From Streptococcaceae bacterium (GTDB lineage: Bacteria > Bacillota > Bacilli > Lactobacillales > Streptococcaceae), in NCBI GenBank assembly GCA_031259195.1, contig JAIRLR010000095.1, positions 1 through 5,159 on the forward strand: 5,159 bases of DNA, given 5' to 3'. A program made the position numbers and the translations under genes. Of this stretch, positions 1-5,159 are shown in pieces. Under the pieces are notes generated by a model. That model ran no database searches. It saw nothing but the letters and a program-made list of their open reading frames with translations, and had not been told where the DNA came from. Position 1 is the first letter of the stretch, and the number at the start of each line of letters is the position of its first letter.

Positions 1-2
1 TG

Positions 3-98
3 CTTGATTACAAATCGTTAGAACGGGAGCCTCGCAATAGCACCACTATTCTTGCGTTTTTTTCCTTATCTCAGGAAAAAATTGAACACAATTTTTAA
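3..98 (+). CDS. Possible 3' end of an unrecognised plus-strand gene
   Basis: One plus-strand frame is open from the left edge (base 3) to a TAA at 96-98, giving 31 residues that begin LDYKSLEREP and end EKIEHNF. No family is recognised. A run of this length occurs often by chance in one of six frames, so the coding claim is weak. In its favour, the residues are a plausible mix for a soluble helical C-terminus, and the frame would end 27 nt before the convergent end of the hydrolase gene, a normal tail-to-tail layout. Against it, the last third overlaps strong inverted repeats that look like a transcription end for the opposite strand. The sequence left of the window would decide. Confidence 0.25.
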   Translation, partial: LDYKSLEREPRNSTTILAFFSLSQEKIEHNF

Positions 99-120
99 TC
101 ATGTCCTAGTTTCGCAAGAA
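49..120. repeat. Outer inverted repeat TTCTTGCG / CGCAAGAA
   Basis: Bases 49-56 (TTCTTGCG) and 113-120 (CGCAAGAA) are a perfect 8-bp inverted repeat separated by 56 nt. The interval holds two further alternative hairpins (58-81 and 77-96). In RNA from either strand this would make a closed stem with one inner hairpin. The left arm can also pair with CGCAATAG just outside it (33-40) through an imperfect stem, so several folds compete. It sits in the 3' untranslated region of the hydrolase gene. Its role is unknown; a 3' RNA-stabilising structure or terminator is the simplest reading. Confidence 0.45.
58..96 (-). terminator. Candidate terminator after the PFOR-hydrolase operon
   Basis: Two perfect hairpins share bases and exclude each other. 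One has arms 77-84 and 89-96 (AAAAATTG / CAATTTTT, 4-nt loop). The other has arms 58-66 and 73-81 (TTTTTTCCT / AGGAAAAAA, 6-nt loop). They lie 30-70 nt past the hydrolase stop codon as read on the minus strand. For minus-strand RNA, the first hairpin carries its U run inside its own 3' arm, as in weak AT-rich intrinsic terminators. The stems are GC-poor, so efficiency is doubtful. An 8-bp repeat at 49-56 / 113-120 encloses both. With a convergent gene on the left, the site could also act in both directions. Confidence 0.4.
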
Positions 121-125
121 GTCTA

Positions 126-872
126 TTAAATCTCCACTGTCATATGTGGTTTTGCCAGCAGAACTTCTCCTTTGCGCATAGCTTCTTCTGCTTCTTTTTT
201 TAATTGCTCCAGGCTTCCATGTTGCGGCAAATGAGTTAAGATTAATTTTTTGACACGAGCTTTTGCGGCAATCTCTCCTGCTTCTTTGGATGTAAGATGA
301 GTTGGCGCGTGTTCCGTCCCGGCAAAAAAGTAAGTATCTGCTAAAAACACATCGGCATTTTTAGCAAATTCATAAAAATTTTCTAAATAGCCAGAGTCTC
401 CCGTAAAAACCAAAATTTTTCCGGTATCTCGCTCAAGCAGACGCAAAGCAAAAGCCGTAACAGGATGAAGTGTGCGCATAAACGTTACATCCCACGGTCC
501 AATTTTTTTCAGATCATCTTTTTTGTAAGGTTTGCCAATTGAAACCTCAGGCATCGTTAAACTATTAAAATGAAATTTATCCTCAGAATGTCCCCAAATT
601 TTTAAGATCTGTCCATCCCAATTTGGATTCTCCTTTGGCCATAGCTGACGATATTGCTGCAGCACACCCAAGTCAGCGATATGATCATGATGATAATGCG
701 TTAAAATCACCGAATCAAGGCAAAGCGGACTTACATGATGCTCAAGCTCCGTCACTGCCTGACTTCCGCAATCTATTAGCAAATTATATCCTTTAGCTTG
801 TAATAAAAAGGATGTTGTTCCTTGATCATTATGAGGATAGCCACCTAAACAACCCAAAACTGTTAATTTCAT
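126..872 (-). CDS. MBL-fold metallo-hydrolase (RNase Z-like superfamily, COG1234 type)
   Basis: A 248-residue soluble protein with a complete metallo-beta-lactamase fold. It has no signal peptide or membrane segment, so it is cytoplasmic. The metal-binding signature THYHHDH spans residues 58-64 (H59, H61, D63, H64). The other expected ligands are visible as H136 (TLHPV), D159 (FTGDS) and H214 (LTHLP), enough for a two-metal site, usually zinc. The N-terminus MKLTVLGCLGGYP is the usual first strand and turn of this subfamily. At 248 residues it is shorter than classical RNase Z, and I see no extended tRNA-binding arm, so tRNA 3'-end processing should not be assumed. The substrate is unknown; family members cleave phosphodiesters, thioesters or lactones. 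The start at 872 is supported by GGAG (882-885) nine nt upstream. The gene begins 17 nt after the PFOR stop and is probably its operon partner. Confidence 0.9.
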   Translation of the reverse strand: MKLTVLGCLGGYPHNDQGTTSFLLQAKGYNLLIDCGSQAVTELEHHVSPLCLDSVILTHYHHDHIADLGVLQQYRQLWPKENPNWDGQILKIWGHSEDKFHFNSLTMPEVSIGKPYKKDDLKKIGPWDVTFMRTLHPVTAFALRLLERDTGKILVFTGDSGYLENFYEFAKNADVFLADTYFFAGTEHAPTHLTSKEAGEIAAKARVKKLILTHLPQHGSLEQLKKEAEEAMRKGEVLLAKPHMTVEI

Positions 873-881
873 TTACATCAT

Positions 882-885
882 CTCC
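882..885 (-). promoter_or_regulatory. Ribosome binding site of the hydrolase gene
   Basis: The minus strand reads GGAG at 885-882, nine nt before the ATG at 872, all inside the 17-nt gap after the PFOR stop codon. Two further ATG triplets followed by TAA lie between it and the start, in the same frame, so only the ATG at 872 can open the long frame. There is no room for a separate promoter in the gap, although one inside the PFOR coding sequence cannot be excluded. Confidence 0.75.
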
Positions 886-889
886 AGTA

Positions 890-3800
890 TTATTCACCAA
901 ACACCTTATCTTGAATCTTTTCAAAATCCCCTGATAATTTAGCGTAGTTAATAAATCTACGCTTAGCATCGTTAGTTAATTTCTGAAACAACTCTTTTGC
1001 TTTTTCTGGGAAATGTGCTGCAAGTGCAGAAAAACGAATTTGCCTATGCATAAAATCTTCCATTTGCGCAAAGTCTGGCTTTTTAAAGTCAAGTGTCATT
1101 GGATTTTTTCCTACTTCTGCTAATTCCGGATGATAGCGATATAAAGACCAATAACCAGACGAAACAGCCCTCTTAGCTTCATCTAAAGCATTCCCCATGC
1201 CGCCTTTTAAACCATGCGTAATACACGGTGTATAGCAGGTAATTAACGATGGACCAGAAAACTTTTCCGCCTCTTGAAAGGCTTTAAGTGTTTGTGCTGC
1301 ATTAGCACCACTAGCAATTTGTGCTACATAAACATTGCCATAGGTAATAGCAAGCATCCCCAGATCTTTTTTAGCCTGATACTTCCCACCAGAGGCAAAC
1401 TTGGTAATCGCCGCTGCTGGTGTTGCTTTAGATTTTTGCCCACCAGTATTAGAATACACTTCGTTATCCATCACCAAGATATTAACATCTTCACCACTGG
1501 CAATAACATGATCCAAGCCGCCAAAACCGATATCATACGCCCAACCATCGCCACCAATAACCCACTGTGAAGTTTTAACAAAATGATCTTTCATTTTGTA
1601 AAGTTCACTAGCTAGAGGATTTTGAGCGGCCATTTTAACTAGCTCTGCTTCAAGCTTTTCTGCAAGCTTCCTTGTTTGATCAGAATCCGTAAAATGTTCT
1701 AACCATTGTTTCAGTGCGTTTTGCACACTTTCAGGTAGATCTTTATGATTCAATAATTTCTTTGCTTTTTGATACGCTTCTTGGCGTTTTTTCTTCTTGG
1801 CTAAAGCCATCCCAAAACCAAACTCTGCATTATCTTCAAGTAGTGAATTAGACCAAGCAGGGCCATGCCCTTGTGAATTAGCTGTATACGGCGTTGCAGG
1901 ACTTGACCCGCCCCAGATTGATGAACAACCCGTAGCATTGGCAATCATCATTCGATCGCCAAAAAGTTGCGTTAATAATTTAACATATGGCGTTTCGCCG
2001 CAACCTGCACAAGCACCAGAAAATTCCAGCAAAGGTTGGTTAAACTGTGAGCTTAAAACAGATAAACGCTTAATAGGATTTGCCTTTTCTTTCAAACCTA
2101 AAGCAAATTCCCAATTTGAAGTCTGTCTTTTTTGTGTTTCATAAGGCTGAAATTCCAAAGCTTTCTCTTTTGCCGGACAAGCTTTAAGACATAATCCGCA
2201 GCCAGTACAATCTTCAACATCTACTTGAATTCGATAACTTAAACCTTTTGCTCCACGAAACTCGCGCGTTACAAAACTATCTGGGGCTTTTGACATTTCT
2301 TTTTCATCAACTAAAAAGGGCCTAATTGCTGCATGCGGACAAACAAATGAACATTCATTACACATTATGCATTCTTTAGCAAGCCACTTGGGAACATGCG
2401 TTGCGATGCCACGTTTTTCATATTGGGTTGTGCCAGTCGGGATGGAACCATCTGTCATATCAAGCGTAAATAAAGTTTTGGTGGTGATCCTATCCCCTTT
2501 TAAGCGCGTAACGGGTTCAAAAACTTCTCTTAAGTATGAATTTTCTTTTTCCTTATCAGAAAGGATCGATAGACTCTCTTGCTTTGCCTGCAGCCAAGCA
2601 TTAGGCACATCTACCTTATGTAAGTTCTCTAAAGCTTGATCAATTGCTGCCCAATTTTTTTCCACAATTGCCTGCGATTTTTTAGCATAAGCTTTATGTG
2701 CGGCCTCTTTCATTTTTTGGATGGCCTCTTCAATTGGCAAAATATTTGTTAACTTGAAAAAGACTGTTTGTAAAATCGTATTGCTACGATGACCTAGACC
2801 TACTTCTCTAGCTAATTTGTTGGCATTAATAGTGTAAAATTGAATCTCCTTCTCTGCAATAATTCTTTTAAAACTATTTGGCAACTTTTGTTCTAACTCT
2901 TCATCCGTCCAGACCGTATTTAAAACAAAGATTCCGTTTTTTTTTAATCCTTCAAGCAAATCATATCTTTTCACATAAGAAGCGACAGAACATGTAACAT
3001 AATCACATGACTCAATAAGATAAGACGAATGAATGGGCGTATCACCAAAGCGCAAATGAGAAGTCGTTCGTCCGCCTGCTTTTTTTGAATCATAATCAAA
3101 ATATGCTTGACAAAACTTTTCCGTATTTTCACCAATAATCTTAATGGAAGATTTATTTGCGCCAACCGTCCCATCTGAGCCAATCCCCCAAAACATGGCC
3201 TGTATAGCATTCTTTGGTGTTAGATCAAGAGACTCACCCTCTTTAAGATTAGTGTATGTTAAATCGTCGATAATTCCTAAAGTAAAGCGTTCCTTTTGCT
3301 TAGATATAGGCTTTTGAAGCTCAGCAAAAACCGCCAAAATTGATTTTGGTCGTACGTCTTTAGATCCGATACCATAGCGCCCACCAATAATAAACGGCGC
3401 ACCCTCCTTCCCGTAAAAGGAAGATTGCACATCTAGTAAAAGCGGCTCGCCAATGGAACCAGGCTCTTTTGTACGATCTAGCACAGCAATGTTTGTCACG
3501 CTCTGAGGTAAAGTATCTAGCAAAGCTTCCTTAGGAAATGGACGATATAAACGGATATTGATATATCCTACTTTGCATCCATTTTGATTTAAATAATCTA
3601 CAGTTTGCTCAATGGTCTGCGTCACCGATCCCATGGCAATAATCACTTCAGTAGCATCCACTACTCCATAGTAATTCACCAAATCATAGTCAGTACCACG
3701 AAGTTGATTAATTTCTTTCATATACTTACGAACAGTGTCAAATACTTTATCGTAAGACTGATTTACAACCTCTCTTTGCTGGAAATAAAGATCAGCATTT

Positions 3801-4450
3801 TGGTTAGTTCCCGAAACATTTGGATGATTTGGACTCATTTGTCGTGTGCGAAAGCTATCGATTGCTTTTTGATCCACTAATTGCTTTAAATCGTCATAGG
3901 CAATGGCTTCAATTTTTTGAATCTCATGTGAAGTTCGAAAACCGTCAAAAAAATTTAAAAACGGAACACTGGAGGTAATTGTTGAAAGATGGGCAACAGC
4001 AGATAAATCCATTACTTCTTGAACAGAACCTTCAGCTAGCATGGCAAAGCCAGTTTGTCTTGTCGCCATCACATCTGAATGATCGCCAAAAATATTTAAG
4101 GCATTGGTTGTTAGTGCGCGCGCAGCAACATGAAAAACAGTAGGAAGCAACTCTCCTGCGATTTTATACATATTGGGAATCATTAAAAGTAACCCTTGTG
4201 AAGCGGTAAATGTTGAAGTAAGTACTCCTGCTTTAAGCGCACCATGAAGAGAGCCAGCAGCTCCTGCTTCTGACTGCAGTTCTACAACTTCAACCACTTG
4301 ATCAAAAAGATTTTTCTTATTATGCGCTGCCCACTCATCAACTAACTCTGCCATTGTCGAAGATGGTGTTATCGGATAAATACAAGCTATTTCAGAAAAA
4401 GCATAAGCAACTAAAGCTGCCGCCGTATTTCCGTCAATTGTCATTAACAT
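890..4450 (-). CDS. nifJ: Pyruvate:ferredoxin (flavodoxin) oxidoreductase, single-chain
   Basis: A full-length 1186-residue cytoplasmic enzyme, within the usual size for one-chain PFOR. It converts pyruvate and CoA to acetyl-CoA and CO2 and passes two electrons to ferredoxin or flavodoxin. Domains in order: N-terminal pyrimidine-binding domain of thiamine-PP enzymes (about 1-235; YPITPSS 25-31, E61 and R111 match known active-site positions); domain II (about 255-375); gamma domain (about 420-600); EKR linker (E678-K679-R680); two-cluster ferredoxin domain with C694/697/700/704 and C748/751/754/758; and a C-terminal thiamine-PP domain (about 810-1110; GDG 967-969, MDNEVYSNTGGQ 994-1005). The proximal 4Fe-4S cluster has its expected cysteines C814, C817, C842 and probably C1076. 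A C-terminal extension (about 1115-1186) resembles the tail of Desulfovibrio africanus PFOR, where it is linked to oxygen tolerance. No frameshift or missing key residue is seen. The ATG at 4450 is preferred; the third codon (4444) is also ATG. Confidence 0.97.
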   Translation of the reverse strand: MLMTIDGNTAAALVAYAFSEIACIYPITPSSTMAELVDEWAAHNKKNLFDQVVEVVELQSEAGAAGSLHGALKAGVLTSTFTASQGLLLMIPNMYKIAGELLPTVFHVAARALTTNALNIFGDHSDVMATRQTGFAMLAEGSVQEVMDLSAVAHLSTITSSVPFLNFFDGFRTSHEIQKIEAIAYDDLKQLVDQKAIDSFRTRQMSPNHPNVSGTNQNADLYFQQREVVNQSYDKVFDTVRKYMKEINQLRGTDYDLVNYYGVVDATEVIIAMGSVTQTIEQTVDYLNQNGCKVGYINIRLYRPFPKEALLDTLPQSVTNIAVLDRTKEPGSIGEPLLLDVQSSFYGKEGAPFIIGGRYGIGSKDVRPKSILAVFAELQKPISKQKERFTLGIIDDLTYTNLKEGESLDLTPKNAIQAMFWGIGSDGTVGANKSSIKIIGENTEKFCQAYFDYDSKKAGGRTTSHLRFGDTPIHSSYLIESCDYVTCSVASYVKRYDLLEGLKKNGIFVLNTVWTDEELEQKLPNSFKRIIAEKEIQFYTINANKLAREVGLGHRSNTILQTVFFKLTNILPIEEAIQKMKEAAHKAYAKKSQAIVEKNWAAIDQALENLHKVDVPNAWLQAKQESLSILSDKEKENSYLREVFEPVTRLKGDRITTKTLFTLDMTDGSIPTGTTQYEKRGIATHVPKWLAKECIMCNECSFVCPHAAIRPFLVDEKEMSKAPDSFVTREFRGAKGLSYRIQVDVEDCTGCGLCLKACPAKEKALEFQPYETQKRQTSNWEFALGLKEKANPIKRLSVLSSQFNQPLLEFSGACAGCGETPYVKLLTQLFGDRMMIANATGCSSIWGGSSPATPYTANSQGHGPAWSNSLLEDNAEFGFGMALAKKKKRQEAYQKAKKLLNHKDLPESVQNALKQWLEHFTDSDQTRKLAEKLEAELVKMAAQNPLASELYKMKDHFVKTSQWVIGGDGWAYDIGFGGLDHVIASGEDVNILVMDNEVYSNTGGQKSKATPAAAITKFASGGKYQAKKDLGMLAITYGNVYVAQIASGANAAQTLKAFQEAEKFSGPSLITCYTPCITHGLKGGMGNALDEAKRAVSSGYWSLYRYHPELAEVGKNPMTLDFKKPDFAQMEDFMHRQIRFSALAAHFPEKAKELFQKLTNDAKRRFINYAKLSGDFEKIQDKVFGE

Positions 4451-4467
4451 ACATATATGTGCTCCTT
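4434..4467 (-). promoter_or_regulatory. PFOR translation start region with two competing ATGs
   Basis: The minus strand reads AAGGAG at 4467-4462. The PFOR ATG at 4450 lies 11 nt beyond it, slightly far. Another ATG at 4454 lies only 7 nt beyond it, a near-ideal spacing, but it is in a different frame and runs six codons (MYVNDN) to a TGA at 4436-4434, inside the PFOR coding start. A perfect 10-bp palindrome, ACATATATGT (4451-4460), fills the space between the Shine-Dalgarno and the PFOR ATG. The in-frame ATG at 4444 is 17 nt from the Shine-Dalgarno, too far to be favoured. The 4450 start also gives the family-typical beginning, with TIDGNTAAA four residues in. Confidence 0.6.
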
Positions 4468-4497
4468 AAACTCTATGAAGTTGTTAAGCTTTCTACT

Positions 4498-4506
4498 ATT
4501 CTAACA
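4498..4506 (-). promoter_or_regulatory. Candidate extended -10 promoter for the PFOR operon
   Basis: The minus strand reads TGT followed by TAGAAT (4506-4498). This is an extended -10 (TGn) with a hexamer matching TATAAT at five of six positions. Only a poor -35 (TTCATT, 4528-4523, 19-nt spacer) is visible, consistent with a TGn-type promoter or one needing an activator. Transcription would start near 4490 and leave a leader of about 40 nt before the ATG. The inverted repeat at 4509-4546 covers the spacer and upstream region, placing it where a regulator would act. Confidence 0.45.
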
Positions 4507-4508
4507 CA

Positions 4509-4546
4509 TTGATACACTTATGAATGAAACCTCCGCATTGTATCAA
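4509..4546. promoter_or_regulatory. Operator-like inverted repeat TTGATACA-N22-TGTATCAA
   Basis: Bases 4509-4516 (TTGATACA) and 4539-4546 (TGTATCAA) form a perfect 8-bp inverted repeat with a 22-nt spacer. Each arm contains TTGAT/ATCAA, the half-site sequence of FNR/CRP-family regulators, but the usual gap between such half-sites is 4 nt, so this is not a standard FNR box. Arm centres are about 30 bp apart, close to three helical turns, so two bound proteins would face the same side. The near arm lies just upstream of the candidate -10, and the far arm upstream of the -35 position. A regulator-binding role is inferred; an RNA hairpin is less likely because the repeat lies upstream of the proposed transcription start. 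Confidence 0.4.
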
Positions 4547-4613
4547 AATAAATAACGAGGATAGTCGCTCACACACCACTAAAGGGACATTTTCTCTAAG
4601 AACCTGTCCAAGA

Positions 4614-4671
4614 TCTCATAAACATGTTATACTTCTCATAAAAAAGAAAACGAGCGAGCCTATCTATGAGA
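4614..4671 (+). repeat. TCTCATA repeats able to pair with the IS5 transposase start codon
   Basis: TCTCATAAA occurs twice as a direct repeat, at 4614-4622 and 4634-4642, 20 bp apart. Its complement TATGAGA sits at 4665-4671 and includes the transposase ATG (4666-4668). The upstream copy extends the match to 8 bp (ATCTCATA 4613-4620 with TATGAGAT 4665-4672). Transcripts entering from outside could therefore hide the start codon in a stem. This resembles the protection from read-through expression known in some other insertion sequences, but it is an inference from base pairing only. Confidence 0.3.
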
Positions 4672-5042
4672 TACCCAAGCGACATAAGCCGAGAAGCTTT
4701 TGAAAAGCTCCGTCCTGAGTTAGAAGCGTTCAAAAAGCGAACAAATCCCAGAATTTATGATTTATAGACACTCTTTGTGCAGTTTTGTATGTTGTCAAAA
4801 CTTACCTGTCAATGGCGCGCTCTACCTCACGATTATCCCAAATGGAAATCTGTTTATACATACTTTAAACAGTGGAGTACACCACAAGCAAATGGGAGCA
4901 CCTTGCTGGAAAGACTTTAAAAAAAAGTATAGCACGTCTTCGCCAATCAGATAGCCGTAATGAAAATACCACCTTTTGTATCGTGGATGCTCAGAGCGTA
5001 AAAAATGCTGACAACTGCTGAGGAAAAAGGGTATGATGGCGT
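4666..5042 (+). pseudogene. IS5-family transposase, N-terminal part, four frameshifts and 3' truncation
   Basis: Reading from the ATG at 4666 gives MRYPSDISREAFEKLRPELE and on to a premature TAG at 4765-4767. Joining frames restores a typical IS5-type N-terminus: DLYDTLCAVLYVVKT (4759-4802), then CQWRALPHDYPKWKSVYTYF (from 4807) to GSTLLE (about 4911), then TLKKSIARLRQSDSRNENTT and FCIVDAQSVKNAD (4914-5012), then TAEEKGYDG (from 5014). The D of IVDAQSVKN is the first catalytic Asp of the DDE triad. The implied changes are a lost base near 4766, a gained base near 4803-4806, a lost base near 4911 and a gained base near 5013. The rest of the catalytic domain is missing, because the frame ends at about 5042 where another element begins. 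The gene is dead. The family call is firm; the exact subgroup is not. Confidence 0.85.
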
Positions 5043-5159
5043 CAGGGCAACAGCATTTACTTTTTTTCATAAAACCGCAATAATAAACTTATGAATATAC
5101 AAAAACTTAAAATGGAGATAAAATCTCTTAAAGACCCTCGCCGAACTTCGTTTGGTAAC
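5043..5159 (+). mobile_element. Left end of an ISAs1-like insertion sequence, cut by the window edge
   Basis: IS5-type homology stops at about 5042, and the next bases are CAGGGCAACAGC. From memory, CAGGG is a common terminus of ISAs1-family elements; I cannot check this here. Forty-eight nt later a reading frame opens that looks like an ISAs1-family transposase. A new element inserted in the IS5 remnant explains both facts. The right end, inverted-repeat partner and target duplication lie outside the window, so the boundary is provisional. Confidence 0.5.
5091..5159 (+). CDS. ISAs1-family transposase, N-terminal fragment (runs off the window)
   Basis: An ATG at 5091 opens a frame that stays open to the last base, giving 23 residues. 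The segment KSLKDPRRTSFGN (residues 11-23) matches the start of the associated N-terminal domain found before the DDE domain in ISAs1/H-repeat transposases, where a DPR motif follows a short helix. An in-frame TAA at 5070-5072 limits the start. No good Shine-Dalgarno is seen upstream, which is not unusual for transposases. Full-length proteins of this family are several hundred residues, so nearly all of it lies beyond the window. With only 23 residues, the family call is a motif judgement; whether the gene is intact cannot be told. Confidence 0.55.
   Translation, partial: MNIQKLKMEIKSLKDPRRTSFGN

Larger units (their letters stand above)
4600..5042 (+). mobile_element. Remnant of an IS5-type insertion sequence
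   Basis: The stretch carries a decayed IS5-family transposase frame (4666-5042) and a short leader. The left end is uncertain. CTAA at 4596-4599, followed by GAACCTGTCC from 4600, fits the 4-bp YTAR target type of IS5 relatives, and the PFOR promoter region ends before it. The right boundary is where homology stops after GATGGC/GT, at about 5042, and another element seems to begin. A TGT-TATACT extended -10 (4625-4633) could have driven the transposase. The right terminal repeat is not in the window. Confidence 0.55.

Noticed and set aside
126..872. Calling the hydrolase RNase Z (rnz)
   Set aside because: The metal motif fits the superfamily, but the protein is much shorter than canonical RNase Z and I see no tRNA-binding arm.
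1274..2639. Several open frames of about 90-115 codons on the plus strand inside the PFOR gene
   Set aside because: They lie antisense to a well-supported gene, have no recognisable domains, and their residues are what complementary reading of conserved PFOR codons would give.
2971..3210. A 79-codon minus-strand frame within the PFOR gene, same strand but other frame
   Set aside because: It overlaps fully conserved PFOR coding sequence and has no family features; a chance frame.
4509..4546. Classical FNR box or Rex site
   Set aside because: The TTGAT and ATCAA half-sites are separated by far more than the 4 nt of an FNR box, and no TTGTGA/TCACAA Rex pattern is present. It is kept only as an unassigned inverted repeat.
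4903..4930. Programmed -1 frameshift at the A8 run (4919-4926), as used by some insertion sequences
   Set aside because: The in-frame TAA (4918-4920) comes before most of the A run, and the frame change needed falls at or before 4913. Three other frameshifts show general decay rather than programming.
4757..5070. Open frames of 65 codons (plus, 4757-4954) and 82 codons (minus, 4822-5070) over the IS5 remnant
   Set aside because: The true homology to IS5-type transposase runs in shifting plus-strand frames. Neither of these follows it, so both are by-products of decay.
1..5159. CRISPR array, tRNA/rRNA genes, riboswitch, toxin-antitoxin or defence genes
   Set aside because: I saw no regularly spaced repeats, no cloverleaf or rRNA-like sequence, no known aptamer pattern, and no further coding frames with such features.

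Overview
The window reads as ordinary low-GC Gram-positive DNA. Both main genes have GGAG-type Shine-Dalgarno sites. The small hydrolase looks like the MBL-fold proteins common in Lactobacillales, and the flanking transposase fragments are of types seen in lactobacilli. A Lactobacillaceae-like host is my inference from this; no marker gene here proves it.

Layout. Bases 1-125 are gene-poor: a possible end of a plus-strand reading frame (3-98), plus overlapping inverted repeats that could end minus-strand transcription. Two complete genes on the minus strand follow, 17 nt apart and transcribed right to left. The upstream one (890-4450) is a full-length single-chain pyruvate:ferredoxin/flavodoxin oxidoreductase (PFOR, nifJ type, 1186 aa) with all cofactor motifs intact. 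The downstream one (126-872) is a 248-aa metallo-beta-lactamase-fold hydrolase with a complete metal site. A promoter region with an extended -10 and an 8-bp inverted repeat lies at about 4498-4546. It reads leftward into the PFOR gene, so the two genes are probably one transcript.

The right end (about 4600-5159) is insertion-sequence debris on the plus strand. An IS5-type transposase reading frame is broken by four frameshifts and stops abruptly just after its first catalytic Asp region. There a second element begins. Its reading frame (5091 to the window end) starts like an ISAs1-family transposase. This is a nested insertion, cut by the window edge.

How the parts relate. PFOR splits pyruvate with CoA into acetyl-CoA, CO2 and reduced ferredoxin or flavodoxin. 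The hydrolase is co-transcribed but its substrate cannot be told from sequence. No electron carrier, hydrogenase or PFOR maturation gene is in the window. I see no clearly new system. The best leads are the operator-like repeat upstream of PFOR, the competing start codons at the PFOR gene, the PFOR-hydrolase pairing, and the nested IS.
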